A DNA stretch of 64,000 bases from Monoplex corrugatus (GCA_030674185.1 JAPXFY010000031.1:41724532-41788531); one strand, 5' to 3'. Numbered from the stretch's first letter, positions 19,617-29,707 are shown. The notes: a model not told the origin generated them from the sequence alone. Made by a program: numbers and translations.

Positions 19617-19940
19617 TTCATTGCCAGTGACCTCGATTTGGAAGTTGAATTTTGTGAATTCTGTGCCAGTGATCTAGATTTGGAAGTTGAATTTAGTGAA
19701 TTCGGTGCCAGTGACCTAGAGTTGGCAGTTGAGTTTTGTTAATTCATTGCCAGTGACCTCGATTTGGAAGTTGAATTTTGTGAATTCTGTGCCAGTGACC
19801 TAGATTTGGAAGTTGAATTTAGTGAATTCAGTGCCAGTTGCCTAGATTTGGCAGTTGAATTTAGTGAATTCAGTGCCAGTGACCTAGATTTGGAAGTTGA
19901 ATTTAGTGAATTCTGTGCCAGTGACCTAGATTTGGAAGTT
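19617..19940. repeat. 42-bp minisatellite, right part, about 8 copies
   Basis: The unit is GCCAGTGACCTAGATTTGGA then AGTTGAATTTAGTGAATTCT with a final GT. Both strands stay open in one frame because 42 is a multiple of three. A variant with GTTAATTCATTGCC occurs and gave the TTAA target used by the neighbouring element. Confidence 0.95.
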
Positions 19941-19967
19941 AAACTTTGCGCATGACCAAAGTTCAGA

Positions 19968-21098
19968 TTAACCCATATACCCCCACAGCGCCCGCCAGCG
20001 CCCACTGTAAATCGTAATAGCGTTCACCCCGGAGCGCCCATCAGCGCCCGCTGTACACGTGGCCACTATGGACGCGGCCATCATTGTTTACATAAACGAG
20101 AATCCCGCGAGAGTGAGAGCCTCGTTTTGGCGACTTCCTGTCCCGCATTTAGAACTTTACAGTGTCAAAATCGATCAAGTTTTCACGGTGCTACGAATTT
20201 TCAAAGTTTGGAAAATGAGTCTCATGACCGATGAGGAGTTATGGCGCGCGGCGGCGTCTGTTGAATGATGACGGAGAAGAATTTGAAGGTTTTACGGTTG
20301 AGGATCTTGTTAATAAAGTTGATCCATCTGATGTGGAAAGTGACCTAGATACCGACTTGGAAGCTGTTGCCGCCGAGTTCGACGATAGTGAGAGTGAGAG
20401 TGAGAGCGAAGGTGGGTCGAGTATCGATCGATTGCCTGACCTCCAAACCGAAAATGGCAGGACGTTTTAGGCTCGGTTTCAGTAAAGGAATTTTCGGAAA
20501 ATGTTCGTGTTGTGCATGATCTGCCTGTTGATCTGCATTCTCAAAAAGTATACCCCCCCCCCTCCCTTGTGTGTGTGTGTGTGATTAAAAAATGATGTTA
20601 TTGGTATGTGAGTGAGATTATTTGTTAATGTAACAGCGCAGTGAGTCGAACTGAGAATAGTGCTATACAAAAGCTACTTATTATTATTATTATTGGTGCA
20701 AGCTTTGCACAGTTTCATGCTCAGCTTCTGCAGTAGACTTTGTTCTGGGTCCTCTGGGACATTTGCAGGCCATTAACTGATTAAGAAGCATTTCTGGACT
20801 GCATCTTTGACTTTGAACTATCACACCAGTAAATTTTTGATAACATTCACCATCAAATCCGACTTTATAATTTTTTTCTGCGAGTAAAACCAGAATGAAC
20901 CTGGAGAAAAACTCTTTCTGTGAGTACTTCATTGTATGCACAATGCCAAAAAAATGATTCCTTGAAACAAAAAAAGGTAATTATAATTTTAATTGATTTC
21001 TTTAGTTAGTAACTATGGAAAATTGCAAGAGTTACCTTCCTTGACATGGGATTTCATAGTATGGTTCACGTCGGATGACGTGGGGGTATATGGGTTAA
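19968..21098 (+). mobile_element. piggyBac-like element with perfect 19-bp TIRs
   Basis: The left end TTAACCCATATACCCCCAC and the right end GTGGGGGTATATGGGTTAA are exact reverse complements over 19 bp including the TTAA. Internally it carries a frameshifted acidic transposase N-terminus (20215-20470) and, toward the right, a minus-strand-like cysteine-containing region but no intact catalytic domain. Perfect ends suggest that it is younger than the other TTAA elements here. Its right TTAA is also the left TTAA of an HP hairpin. Confidence 0.88.
20215..20470 (+). pseudogene. piggyBac transposase N-terminal remnant
   Basis: The frame begins MSLMTDEELWRAA. A one-base shift within the GCG-rich stretch near 20245-20260 is needed to continue as LLNDDGEEFEGFTVEDLVNK and DVESDLDTDLEAVAAEFDD, with acidic serines after. 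A stop follows at 20468-20470. This acidic layout is that of a piggyBac N-terminus; no DDD domain follows. Confidence 0.65.
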
Positions 21099-21287
21099 TC
21101 CTTTGACTCCTGCACCCTGTCCACCAGCATCATGCAGTGTCAACCATGCTAGCAAAGCAAAAACTTAACTCGTTGGCTCCCTCACTCTATCCACCAGCTT
21201 CCTGCAGGAAGCTGGTGGATAGGGTGAGGGAATCGGAGGGTCAAGTTTTTGCAGATGGTGGATAAGGTGTGGGAGTCAAAGGGTTAA
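21095..21287. mobile_element. HP hairpin element, copy A
   Basis: It is bounded by TTAATCCTTTGACTCC and GGAGTCAAAGGGTTAA. It contains the inner palindrome CCACCAGCTTCCTGCAGGAA and its mirrored arm, giving a long foldback with nested arms. The left TTAA is shared with the piggyBac-like element that ends at 21098. Confidence 0.88.
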
Positions 21288-21581
21288 GATGAAGTACAGC
21301 TAGATGATGATTCTTATGAAGATGATCAGCCTTTGCCATGTGTTTGTGTGAAAAGCTGGTTCAATATTTGCAAATTATAGTAATTCAGCAAGAATCTGTT
21401 TCATTTCTGTTTCATTTGATATATGCTTTTATGATGTTATCTGCAGTAGTTTTGGAGATGTCAGTGAACATCATAGGTGTAATTTTTCAGTTTTTCCAGA
21501 AATTTTTTCAGCATACTCTATAGCCAAAAGCGTTAGCTGTAAAGGGATTAATGTTTTATTCAGTCTCGTTCTCTTGGGCAG

Positions 21582-21771
21582 ACGGTAGAATCAGAAGGTG
21601 CCAGGATTATTCCAGACAATCGACCGAGCCAGGACTGGCCCAAGAAAGGGGGTGTAACATTCCGGAACGTTCAGATGCGATACCGCGAAAACCTTCCCTT
21701 GGTCCTCAAAGGTGTCTCTTTCAACGTCAAACCCCGGGAGAAGATTGGCATTGTGGGAAGGACTGGTTCAG
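21582..21771 (+). CDS. ABCC5: ABC transporter (ABCC5-like), exon f, start of NBD2
   Basis: 190 bp, entering in phase 0 and leaving after the first base of a Gly codon. The peptide runs TVESEGARIIPDNRPSQDWP, KKGGVTFRNVQMRYRENLPL, VLKGVSFNVKPREKIGIVGR and TGS. It contains the aromatic A-loop region (MRYRENLPLVLKGV) and the first half of the Walker A loop (GRTGSG). The ~20-residue linker ending in DWPxxG matches the ABCC pattern before NBD2. Acceptor CTTGGGCAG at 21581; donor GTACGA at 21772, a weak match to the donor consensus. Confidence 0.95.
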
Positions 21772-21812
21772 GTACGAGAGTTCTGTACTGACGTGTCGTT
21801 ATTTTTGTTTTA

Positions 21813-21924
21813 TGCAGGAAGCTGGTGGATAGGGTGAGGGGGTCAAAGGGTGAAGATTTTTGCTATCATGCATGGTTGACTGTGCAGGATGCTGGTGGAC
21901 AGGGTGCGGGAGTCAAAGGGTTAA
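21813..21924. mobile_element. HP hairpin, right half only (copy B)
   Basis: It starts in the central GCAGGAAGCTGGTGGATAGG and ends AGGGTGCGGGAGTCAAAGGG then TTAA. Only the right arm is present; the left arm is lost. It abuts the S2 copy that follows. Confidence 0.8.
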
Positions 21925-23870
21925 GTGGGTAAATGTCAGACTTCCAGTCAGAAAATCCTGGGTTCAGATCTCTGGTGGATAAAGAGTAAAGATACTTCTG
22001 ATCTCCTAGGTCAACATGTGTGTAGGCCTGACAGTACCTAAACGCCCTTCATGTGCTTATATGGATGCAGAATATCAAACATGCACACTAATCTATCTGG
22101 TCCTGTAAGTTATGTCAGTGTATGCTAGCTTATGGAAACGTCATGTCATGTCAGTAACTGTTGGCTTATGGAAACATTAAGTTATGTCAGTGTATGCTAG
22201 CTTATGGAAACATTATGTCATGTCAGTAACTGTTGGCTTATGGAAACATTAAGTTATGTCAGTGTATGTTAGCTTATGGAAACATTATGTCAGTAACTGT
22301 TGGCTTATGGAAACATTATATCATGTCAGTAACTGTTGGCTTATGGAAACATTAAGTTATGTCAGTGTATGTTAGCTTATGGAAACATTATGTCAGTAAC
22401 TGTTGGCTTATGGAAACATTATGTCATGTCAGTAACTGTTGGCTTATGGAAACATTAAGTTATGTCAGTGTATGGTGGCTTTTATAAACATTATGTCATG
22501 TCAGTAACTGTTGGCTTATGGAAACATAAAGTTATGTCAGTAGGTGTTGGCTTATGTAAACATTAAGTTATGTCAGTAAGTGTTGGCTTATGGAAACATA
22601 AAGTTATGTCAGTAGGTGTTGGCTTATGTAAACATTAAGTTATGTCAGTAAGTGTTGGCTTATGGAAACATTAAGTTATGTCAGTAAGTGTTGGCTTATG
22701 GAAACATTAAGTTATGTCAGTAAGTGTTGGCTTATGAAAACATTAAGTCATGTCAGTAAGTGTTGGCTTATGGAAACATTATGTCATGTCATTAAGTGTT
22801 GGCTTATGTAAACATTATGTCATGTCAGTAAGTGTTGGCTTATGTAAACATTAAGTTATGTCAGTAAGTGTTGGCTTATGTAAACATTAAGTTATGTCAG
22901 TAAGTGTTGGCTTATGTAAACATTATGTCATGTCAGTAAGTGTTGGCTTATGGAAACATTAAGTTATGTCAGTAAGTGTTGGCTTATGTAAACATTATGT
23001 CATGTCAGTAAGTGTTGGCTTATGGAAACATTATGTCATGTCAGTAAGTGTTGGCTTATGTAAACATTAAGTTATGTCAGTAAGTGTTGGCTTATGGAAG
23101 CATTATGTCATGTCAGCAAGTGTTGGCTTATGGAAACATTATGTCATGTCAGTAAGTGTTGGCTTATGGAAACATTATGTCATGTCAGTAAGTGTTGGCT
23201 TATGGAAACATTATGTCATGTCAGTAAGTGTTGGCTTATGGAGACATTATGTCATGTCAGTAAGTGTTGGCTTATGAAAACATTAAGTCATGTCAGTAAG
23301 TGTTGGCTTATGGAAACATTGAGTTATGTCAGTAAGTGTTGGCTTATGGAAACATTATGTCATGTCAGTAAGTGTTGGCTTATGGAAACATTATGTCATG
23401 TCAGTAAGTATTGGCTTATGGAAGCATTATGTCATGTCAGTAAGTGTTGGCTTATGGAAACATTATGTCATGTCAGTAAGTGTTGGCTTATGTAAACATT
23501 AAGTTATGTCAGTAAGTGTTGACTGATGGAAACACTAAGTCATGTCAGTAAGTGTTGACTGATGGAAACACTAAGTCATGTCAGTAAGTGTTGGCTCATG
23601 GAAACATTAAGTCATGTCAGTAAGTGTTGGCTTATGGAAACATATCAGTAAGTGTTGGCTTATGGAAACACTAAGTCATGTCAGTAAGTGTTGGCTTATG
23701 GAAGCATGAAAACACTCAACATGCACAACCATCAAAGGTACACACTGTAAAATAACATAATGGAGTAGGGTCAGCTTGTCTAACACTTTGAGTTCTCTGT
23801 GCTCCACTAAATGTCTGATTGCGTGTAATGCACAGTGATTCCATATGCATTCAGATGATAGCGCTAAACA
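21925..23870 (+). mobile_element. S2 SINE copy carrying an expanded 36-bp array
   Basis: Head: ATCCTGGGTTCAGATCTCTG (B-box-like) and GGTGGATAAAGAGTAAAGAT, then GTGTGTAGGCCTGACAGTAC. Core: GATGCAGAATATCAAACATG and CCTGTAAGTTATGTCAG, where the array begins at about 22110. After the array the SINE resumes at 23706 with AACACTCAACATGCACAACC, CATAATGGAGTAGGGTCAGC, GAGTTCTCTGTGCTCCACTA and a 3' end GCGCTAAACAAAAATGAAT. The element order is the same as in the copies at 10372 and 60235. Confidence 0.78.
22110..23705. repeat. 36-bp minisatellite inside S2, about 44 copies
   Basis: The unit is ATGTCAGTAAGTGTTGGCTT then ATGGAAACATTAAGTT (36 bp). Early units alternate GTAACTGTTGG and GTGTATGTTAG types with some shortened units (for example near 22278), while later units are homogeneous. 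The unit equals the S2 core segment GTCATGTCAG...GGCTTATGGAAAC found once in unexpanded copies such as 60631-60660. Confidence 0.95.
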
Positions 23871-23989
23871 AAAATGAATTTGCTTATTTGTTTTGTTTGT
23901 TGTACTTTATTTTGGTTGTCTTATCTTCTGCATTTGTCTCAGTGGCATTGTCCATTCGCTGATCATTTCCACTTGCAAGGACTAGCTGT

Positions 23990-25315
23990 AGGACCGGTCC
24001 GTTCAGGCCTAATGCTACTAGCCTTGAGTAGCTATAGGACAGGTCTAATGGGATATCTAATGCTACTAGCTGTAGAACAGGTCTAATGGGATATCTAATG
24101 CTACTAGCCTTGGCTAGCTATAGAACAAGTAATGGGATATCTAATGCTATTAGCCTTGGCTAGCTATAGAACAGGTCAAATGGAATATCTAATGCTACTG
24201 TCCATGACTAGCTATAGAACAGGTCTAATGGGATATCTAATGCTACTGTCCATGACTAGCTGTAGAACAGGTCTAATGGGATATCTAATGCTATTGTCCA
24301 TGGCTAGCTGTAGAACAGGTCTAATGGGATATCTAATGCTACTGTCCATGACTAGCTGTAGAACAGGTCTAATGGGATATCTAATGCTACTGTCCATGAC
24401 TAGCTGTAGAACAGGTCTAATGGGATATCTAATGCTACTGTCCATGACTAGCTGTAGAACAGGTCTAATGGGATATCTAATGCTACTGTCCATGGCTAGC
24501 TGTAGAACAGGTCTAATGGGATATCTAATGCTACTGTCCATGACTAGCTGTAGAACAGGTCTAATGGGATATCTAATGCTACTGTCCATGGCTAGCTGTA
24601 GAACAGGTCTAATGGGATATCTAATGCTACTGTCCATGGCTAGCTGTAGAACAGGTCTAATGGGATATCTAATGCTACTGTCCATGACTAGCTATAGAAC
24701 AGGTCTAATGGGATATCTAATGCTACTGTCCATGACTAGCTATAGAACAGGTCTAATGGGACATCTAATGCTACTGACCATGACTAGCTATAGATCAGGT
24801 CTAATGGGATATCTAATGCTACTGTCCATGGCTAGCTGTAGAACAGGTCTAATGGGATATCTAATGCTACTGTCCATGACTAGCTATAGAACAGGTCTAA
24901 TGGGATATCTAATGCTACTGTCCATGACTAGCTATAGACCAGGTCTAATGGGATATCTAATGCTACTGTCCATGGCTAGCTGTAGAACAGGTCTAATGGG
25001 ATATCTAGTGCTACTGTCCATGACTAGCTGTAGAACAGGTCTAATGGGATATCTAATGCTACTGTCCATGACTAGCTGTAGAACAGGTCTAATGGGATAT
25101 CTAATGCTACTGTCCATGGCTAGCTGTAGAACAGGTCTAATGGGATATCTAATGCTGCTGTCCATCACTAGTTGTAGAACAGTTCTAATGGGATATCTAA
25201 TGCTACTGTCCATGACTAGCTGTAGAACAGGTCTAATGGGATATCTAATGCTGCTGTCCATGACTAGCTGTAGAACAGGTCTAATGGGATATCTAGTGCT
25301 ACTGTCCATCATGAT
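23990..25315. repeat. 48-bp minisatellite, about 27 copies
   Basis: The unit is GGTCTAATGGGATATCTAAT then GCTACTGTCCATGACTAGCT and GTAGAACA. Point variants (GACTAGC/GGCTAGC, GCTGTAG/GCTATAG) are interspersed, giving a variant map suitable for typing. A 416-codon open frame crosses it because 48 is a multiple of three. It ends 64 bp before the acceptor of exon g. Confidence 0.97.
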
Positions 25316-25378
25316 TTTGATTACAGTGACAAATATGATTGATTTGATTACTGGAAAGAAAGTGATATCCCGTTGCAG

Positions 25379-25617
25379 GTAAGTCCACCCTGGGTGTGGC
25401 TCTCTTCCGTCTGGTAGAGCTGGCAGGTGGCGGTATAAAAATAGACGACCTTGACATTAGCAAAATTGGACTGGAGGATCTGCGGTCAAAGCTGTCCATC
25501 ATTCCCCAAGATCCGGTGCTGTTTGTGGGAACCATTCGTTATAACCTTGACCCTTTGGTTCAGCATACTGATGACCAACTGTGGACTGCGCTGGAAAAAT
25601 GTCATATTAAAGAGTCG
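25379..25617 (+). CDS. ABCC5: ABC transporter (ABCC5-like), exon g, NBD2 core
   Basis: 239 bp; the first two bases complete the Gly codon, so Walker A reads GRTGSGKST across the intron. Then follow [40 protein letters not shown] (Q-loop Gln), [20 protein letters not shown] and [16 protein letters not shown]. The Lys and Ser/Thr of Walker A and the Q-loop that coordinate ATP and magnesium are intact. Acceptor CGTTGCAG at 25378; donor GTAGGT at 25618; ends in phase 0. Confidence 0.96.
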
Positions 25618-25665
25618 GTAGGTAGAGTGCAAAAGTCAGTCTTGTCTATCTGTTTCCTTTCTCTT

Positions 25666-25950
25666 ATTATCCCCTTGGGTTCTGTCAGTATAAATAGTGT
25701 CTTCATCCCCAGAAAATTCTGTGCTAGAAAGTTTCTCTGTCCTATTGCGCTCTTTGTTTCTGCCTTGCTTCTTTGCATTCTGTCATCTTTTTTTTGTTTT
25801 GTGCCTGGCTGGTTCATTCACCTTTATGTTTTCCACAAACCTTATGATTACATACTTTGTCTGTTAGGATTGATGATTGGGTACATACACTGAATGCGTT
25901 TTTAGCTCTAACAACATGTGAACTGCTTAATGGCAATTTTAGGTACTTTA
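25666..25950 (+). mobile_element. M540 dispersed element, partial copy 5
   Basis: The 5' half only: TATCCCCTTGGGTTCTGTCA, GTATAAATAGTGTCTTC, CTGTTAGGATTGATGATTGG, then GGTACTTTAGGCCAG. It is truncated before the GATAAATTGG block. It is more diverged than the other copies. Confidence 0.72.
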
Positions 25951-26009
25951 GGCCAGATGGAACAATCAAAAACGTGAATTTTTCAACATCCACAGGTGAA
26001 AAAAAACAC

Positions 26010-26165
26010 GAAAGAAGAATACGAAGGCATATTTAATACAACAAGACAAGACAGGCGCAAATTTTCGGCCAACTAGCCTTTGTCAAGCATAAGATTACAA
26101 ACAAACAAACACCAGATACAAAAATTAGGAGAAAAAGACTGAAACTTCCCTGCTGCTGTGTCTGA
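26010..26165. repeat. Dispersed repeat R3, copy 2
   Basis: It contains CAAATTTTCGGCCAACTAGC and CTTTGTCAAGC, with ACAAACAAACACCAGATACA and GAAACTTCCCTGC, as in the copies near 150 and 36110. It is followed at 26166-26215 by an inverted echo of the same block (ATCTGGTGTTTGTTTGTAAT, CTTGACAAAGGCCAG). Confidence 0.65.
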
Positions 26166-26214
26166 TGTGAGAAAATTGTATCTGGTGTTTGTTTGTAATC
26201 TTACGCTTGACAAA

Positions 26215-27310
26215 GGCCAGTTTGTTCTAACAGACCTTGTGTTGTGATGGGGGAATGTTTGTGGTATCACCATTTTGTTCTAACAGACCTTGTGTTGTGA
26301 TGGGGGAATGTTTATGATGTCACCATTTTGTTCTAACAGACCTTGAGTTGTGATGGGGGAATGTTTATGATGTCACCATTTTGTTCTAACAGACTTTGTG
26401 TTGTGATGGGGGAATGTTTGTGGTATCACCATTTTGTTCTAACAGACTTTGTGTTGTGATGGGGGAATGTTTATGATGTCACCATTTTATTCTAACAGAC
26501 TTTATGTTGTGATGGGGGAAATGTTTATGATGTCACCATTTTGTTCTAACAGACCTTGAGTTGTGATGGGGGAATGTTTATGGTGTCACCATTTTATTCT
26601 AACAGACTTTGTGTTGTGATGGGGGAATGTTTATGATGTTACCATTTTGTTCTAACAGACTTTGTGTTGTGAATGGCGGAATATTTGTGGTGTCATGTTT
26701 TGTTCTACCAGACTTTGTGTTGTGATGGGGGAATGTTTGTAGTGTCACCATTTTGTTCTAACAGACCTTGTGTCTTGATGGGGGAAATGTTTGTGGTGTC
26801 ACCATTTTGTTCTAACAGACTTTGTGTTGTGATGGGGGAATATTCTTGATGTGACCATTTCGTTCTAACAGACCTTGTGTTGTGATGGGGGAATATCTCA
26901 CGATGAATGTGTGGCCATTTCGTTCTAACAGACCTTGTGTTGTGATGGGGGAATATTCATGATGTGGCCATTTCGTTCTAACAGACCTTGTGTTGTGATG
27001 GGGGAATATTCATGATGTGGCCATTTTGTTCTAACAGACTTTGTGTTGTGATGGGGGAATATTCATGATGTGGCCATTTCGTTCTAACAGACTTGTGTTG
27101 TGATGGGGGAATATTCATGATGTCACCATTTTGTTCTAACAGACTTTGTGTTGTGATGGAGGAATATTCATGATGTGGCCATTTTCGTTCTAACAGACCT
27201 TGTGTTGTGATGGGGGAATATTCATGATGTCACCATTTTGTTCTAACAGACTTTGTGTTGTGATGGAGGAATATTCATGATGTGGCCATTTTGTTCTAAC
27301 AGACCTTGTC
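26215..27310. repeat. 53-bp minisatellite with acceptor-like units, about 20 copies
   Basis: The unit is TTCTAACAGACCTTGTGTTG then TGATGGGGGAATGTTTATGA and TGTCACCATTTTG. Each unit has a branch-point-like CTAAC and a following AG after a T-rich stretch. The array stops about 17 bp before exon h, so the exon's own acceptor region (CCATTTTGTTCTAACAG... then GTGATCAG) is built from the last unit. Confidence 0.95.
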
Positions 27311-27326
27311 AATGTGTTGTGATCAG

Positions 27327-27439
27327 ATCGCAGGACTGGACCAGCAGCTTGAGTCTCGGTGGTGGAGAATGGGGAGAACTTTTCTGTGGGAGAGAGGCAG
27401 TTGCTGTGTATGGCCAGGGCTCTGCTCCGACTTAGCAAG
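27327..27439 (+). CDS. ABCC5: ABC transporter (ABCC5-like), exon h, signature motif; 1-bp frameshift
   Basis: 113 bp, where 114 would keep the frame. It begins in phase 0 with [11 protein letters not shown]. After a lost base within CGGTGGTGG (27354-27364) it continues [20 protein letters not shown] and ALLRLSK. FSVGERQ is the ABCC form of the ABC signature that contacts the gamma phosphate of ATP in the other domain. Acceptor GTGATCAG at 27326; donor GTAAGC at 27440. Everything else in the gene is in frame, so either the base is missing from the assembly or the allele is broken. Confidence 0.9.
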
Positions 27440-27449
27440 GTAAGCGTGG

Positions 27450-27660
27450 TGCTACCTGATCCGTGATGGGTGCAGAGGTAAATTGAATAACGTGTTCAGA
27501 CCTGCCAACACTTAACCGCCTTTCATGAGTTTATGCTTGTGCATCATCAGACCAACACATTACTGATCCTGTAAGTCAGGTCTGCATCTGATGCCTATGA
27601 AAACACTTTACATGCATGCTCACCAAAGATGGAGTGTGCAGACTGTGCAGCAACATACTG
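27450..27660 (+). mobile_element. S2 SINE fragment
   Basis: It follows the S2 order: GGGTGCAGAGGTAAATTGAA, TTCAGACCTGCCAACACTTA, ACTGATCCTGTAAGTCAG, CATGCATGCTCACCAAAG and CAGACTGTGCAGCAACATA. The single unexpanded core here contrasts with the 36-bp array in the 21925 copy. Confidence 0.68.
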
Positions 27661-28601
27661 CTTGCACAGTGTGAGCAAAAACAATGAGCGTACATGTATC
27701 CAAGAAAGCCAGAATGCTACGGAAAAAAATTTTTTTTGAGTAAATGGGATAAGTGTACTTCAAGTTCACAGCTAATGAACTGGTACCCAAACACATAAAA
27801 AAGAAAATGGCCGACTTGCACATTTCGTTCTGAGCATTATTCATTGGGGTTTTTCCTCTTTTTTTTCCTGCTTTTCTTTTTTTACCCTCTTGTAATTGTT
27901 ATCTGTGTGGCCTTGAACATATTAACACTGCATGGGAGTCTCTGAATGTTCTCATCAAACTACTCCTGTGCACTGCATGGGCGTTGAACCATGTTGGTCA
28001 GATTCATTTTCAAGCTCATACATAGGGGTAAACTTGTTTTATCAAACATTTTTCCATGCTCGTACATATGGATAAACTATACCTCAGGGGATCTAACTCT
28101 TTTTTTATTTTTTTTTATATATCAGTACAACCAAATAGCATATTCTTGACAAAATTGAAATGGACTTTGGAAGTGATTTTGATTTTTGAAAAAGGAAGAT
28201 TTTTTTTCCAAGATTTATTGCAAAATGTTTCAGATGTGGATGCTTTATTAAAGTGATGACATCAGCAAAGCTGTACAATAAATCTGATTGAAAGTAAAGA
28301 AATGTGTGCAGAAAATCATAAATCAGAGTTTTATAAAAAAAAAAAAAATTTAAATTGGGAATAGCATTGTATTTACTGAAAAATTTACTGCATTGTTGAA
28401 TAGTCCCATTTGAACCAGTGTGCAAAATTTCACATTTCTTGGTTGTATAGTTTTGAAGATACTGCAGTTTAAGGAAATCACCTCTTCTGTTTATGCTGAA
28501 TGGCCAAAATATACCAGACAGGGGAGGTTATTCAGGCTGTTAGTCTGGCAGGGTTGAAAAGATTGAGTGGTCAGTTGACTCATTGTATCCTTCGTGTGCA
28601 G
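27661..28601. other. Intron sequence, nothing recognised
   Basis: AT-rich intron between exons h and i. No element ends, tandem repeats or exon-like frames were recognised. The acceptor TTCGTGTGCAG closes it. Confidence 0.55.
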
Positions 28602-28766
28602 GTTTTGATGCTGGACGAGGCAACAGCGGCCATTGACACTGAGACTGATTCCTTGGTGCAAGCCACGCTGAAGGAGGCCTTCTGGGACTGCACCATGTTC
28701 ATCATTGCCCACCGTCTCAACACTGTCCTGAGCTGTGATAAAATTCTTGTTATGGATGATGGCAAG
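28602..28766 (+). CDS. ABCC5: ABC transporter (ABCC5-like), exon i, Walker B and H-loop
   Basis: 165 bp, 55 codons, phase 0 at both ends. The peptide is VLMLDEATAAIDTETDSLVQ, ATLKEAFWDCTMFIIAHRLN, TVLSCDKILVMDDGK. LMLDEAT is Walker B with the catalytic Glu, AIDTETD the D-loop, and IAHRLNT the switch His. NBD2 therefore retains all catalytic residues of a hydrolytic site. Acceptor GTGTGCAG at 28601; donor GTTGGT at 28767. Confidence 0.96.
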
Positions 28767-28805
28767 GTTGGTTGGGTCACGTTTTGTTGTATGTATTTTT
28801 TGGTT

Positions 28806-29298
28806 TCATAACAAACTTTTCCAAATCCGCCTTAGCCTGAAAGAAATTCTCCCATCTGCTGCAAGGGACCGTAAGAAAGAGACAGTGTTATGTGGGTTAC
28901 ACGAGTCGCACATCCTACACTCACTCGTACCTTTTAAGAAATGAAAAAGCACATGGTGTATACCATGTGACAAGCCTTTGAGCATCAGACACCTCCTCCT
29001 TGATTGCTGGGACTTGTGTGATGTGAGATAAAGCATTACATGGCGGAATCCTTGAAGAACCTCTTCTGAAACATCCCTCCTGATGCAATTTTCCAGTTTT
29101 ACAAGAGATCAACAGATTTCACCTGATACCATTTTGTGGTTGTTTTTCTTTAATTGCATTTTAGACTTGCAAGATTAACGGTGAGCGTGGTTTGTATCTG
29201 TTGTCTTTTATCTTAACCGGGTTGTTTTTGACGTGGTGTTGTCCCTGATAAGGTTCTAGTAGTCAGCTGGGCTATAAGCAATATGAAGTAAACTTGAA
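28806..29298 (+). mobile_element. LINE 3' fragment, second copy of RNase H LINE family
   Basis: It corresponds to the part of the 10477-11384 element after RNase H: a frame with SLKEILPSAARDRKKE, then a CDKPLSIRHLLLDCWD-like stretch with frameshifts, GAAACATCCCTCCTGATGCA and a 3' end AGTCAGCTGGGCTATAAGCA. It lies 40 bp after exon i, showing that this intron accepted a 5'-truncated insertion. Confidence 0.8.
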
Positions 29299-29589
29299 CC
29301 AGTGAGAACACTGTGGTTATTTTTCAACCTGAGCAGTATCAGGCCAATCCAGATGCACCACACTGAGATATAATTTTCAAGTTACAGCATTACGGTAGCT
29401 GTTTTCACACCACACTTCAGTCACTGTAAGTTCAAACTTGTAACAGCACATAAACATCAACATAATTATATATCATGATAAAAGAATTTTATGGCTATCA
29501 TCATCTCACTGAGACCAGTAACAATGTTACTCTAAAAATGTCGCGGTTTTTATCGTCTCACTGAAACAAGTAGCAATATTACTGTAAGC
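29299..29589. other. Intron sequence, nothing recognised
   Basis: No exon or known element seen. It contains two related short blocks (ATCATCTCACTGAGACCAGT and ATCGTCTCACTGAAACAAGT, about 60 bp apart) that look like a small local duplication. Confidence 0.5.
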
Positions 29590-29707
29590 CTCTGCATTCT
29601 GATGAGACTTAACAGGATTTTTAGCATGTGTATTTGATGTTCTCAGGTAAAATGCATATTGGATGTTCTGTGTGCATATACACACAAAGGGGGTTTAGAT
29701 TCAAACA
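29590..29707 (-). mobile_element. S2 SINE fragment
   Basis: On the minus strand GTGTATATGCACACAGAACA and CATGCTAAAAATCCTGTTAAG follow S2 order. It contains a short duplication of the GATGTTCT block and directly precedes an M540 copy. Confidence 0.5.

Noticed and set aside
20059..20470. Acidic frames as a possible small regulatory gene
   Set aside because: They lie between perfect 19-bp TTAA inverted repeats and match a transposase N-terminus with a frameshift.
22110..23705. Regular direct repeats resembling a CRISPR array
   Set aside because: There are no unique spacers: units abut and are the same sequence, and the context is eukaryotic.
24132..25382. 416-codon frame ending just before exon g
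   Set aside because: 48-bp tandem unit in an intron; the true exon starts at 25379 in a different frame with Walker A.
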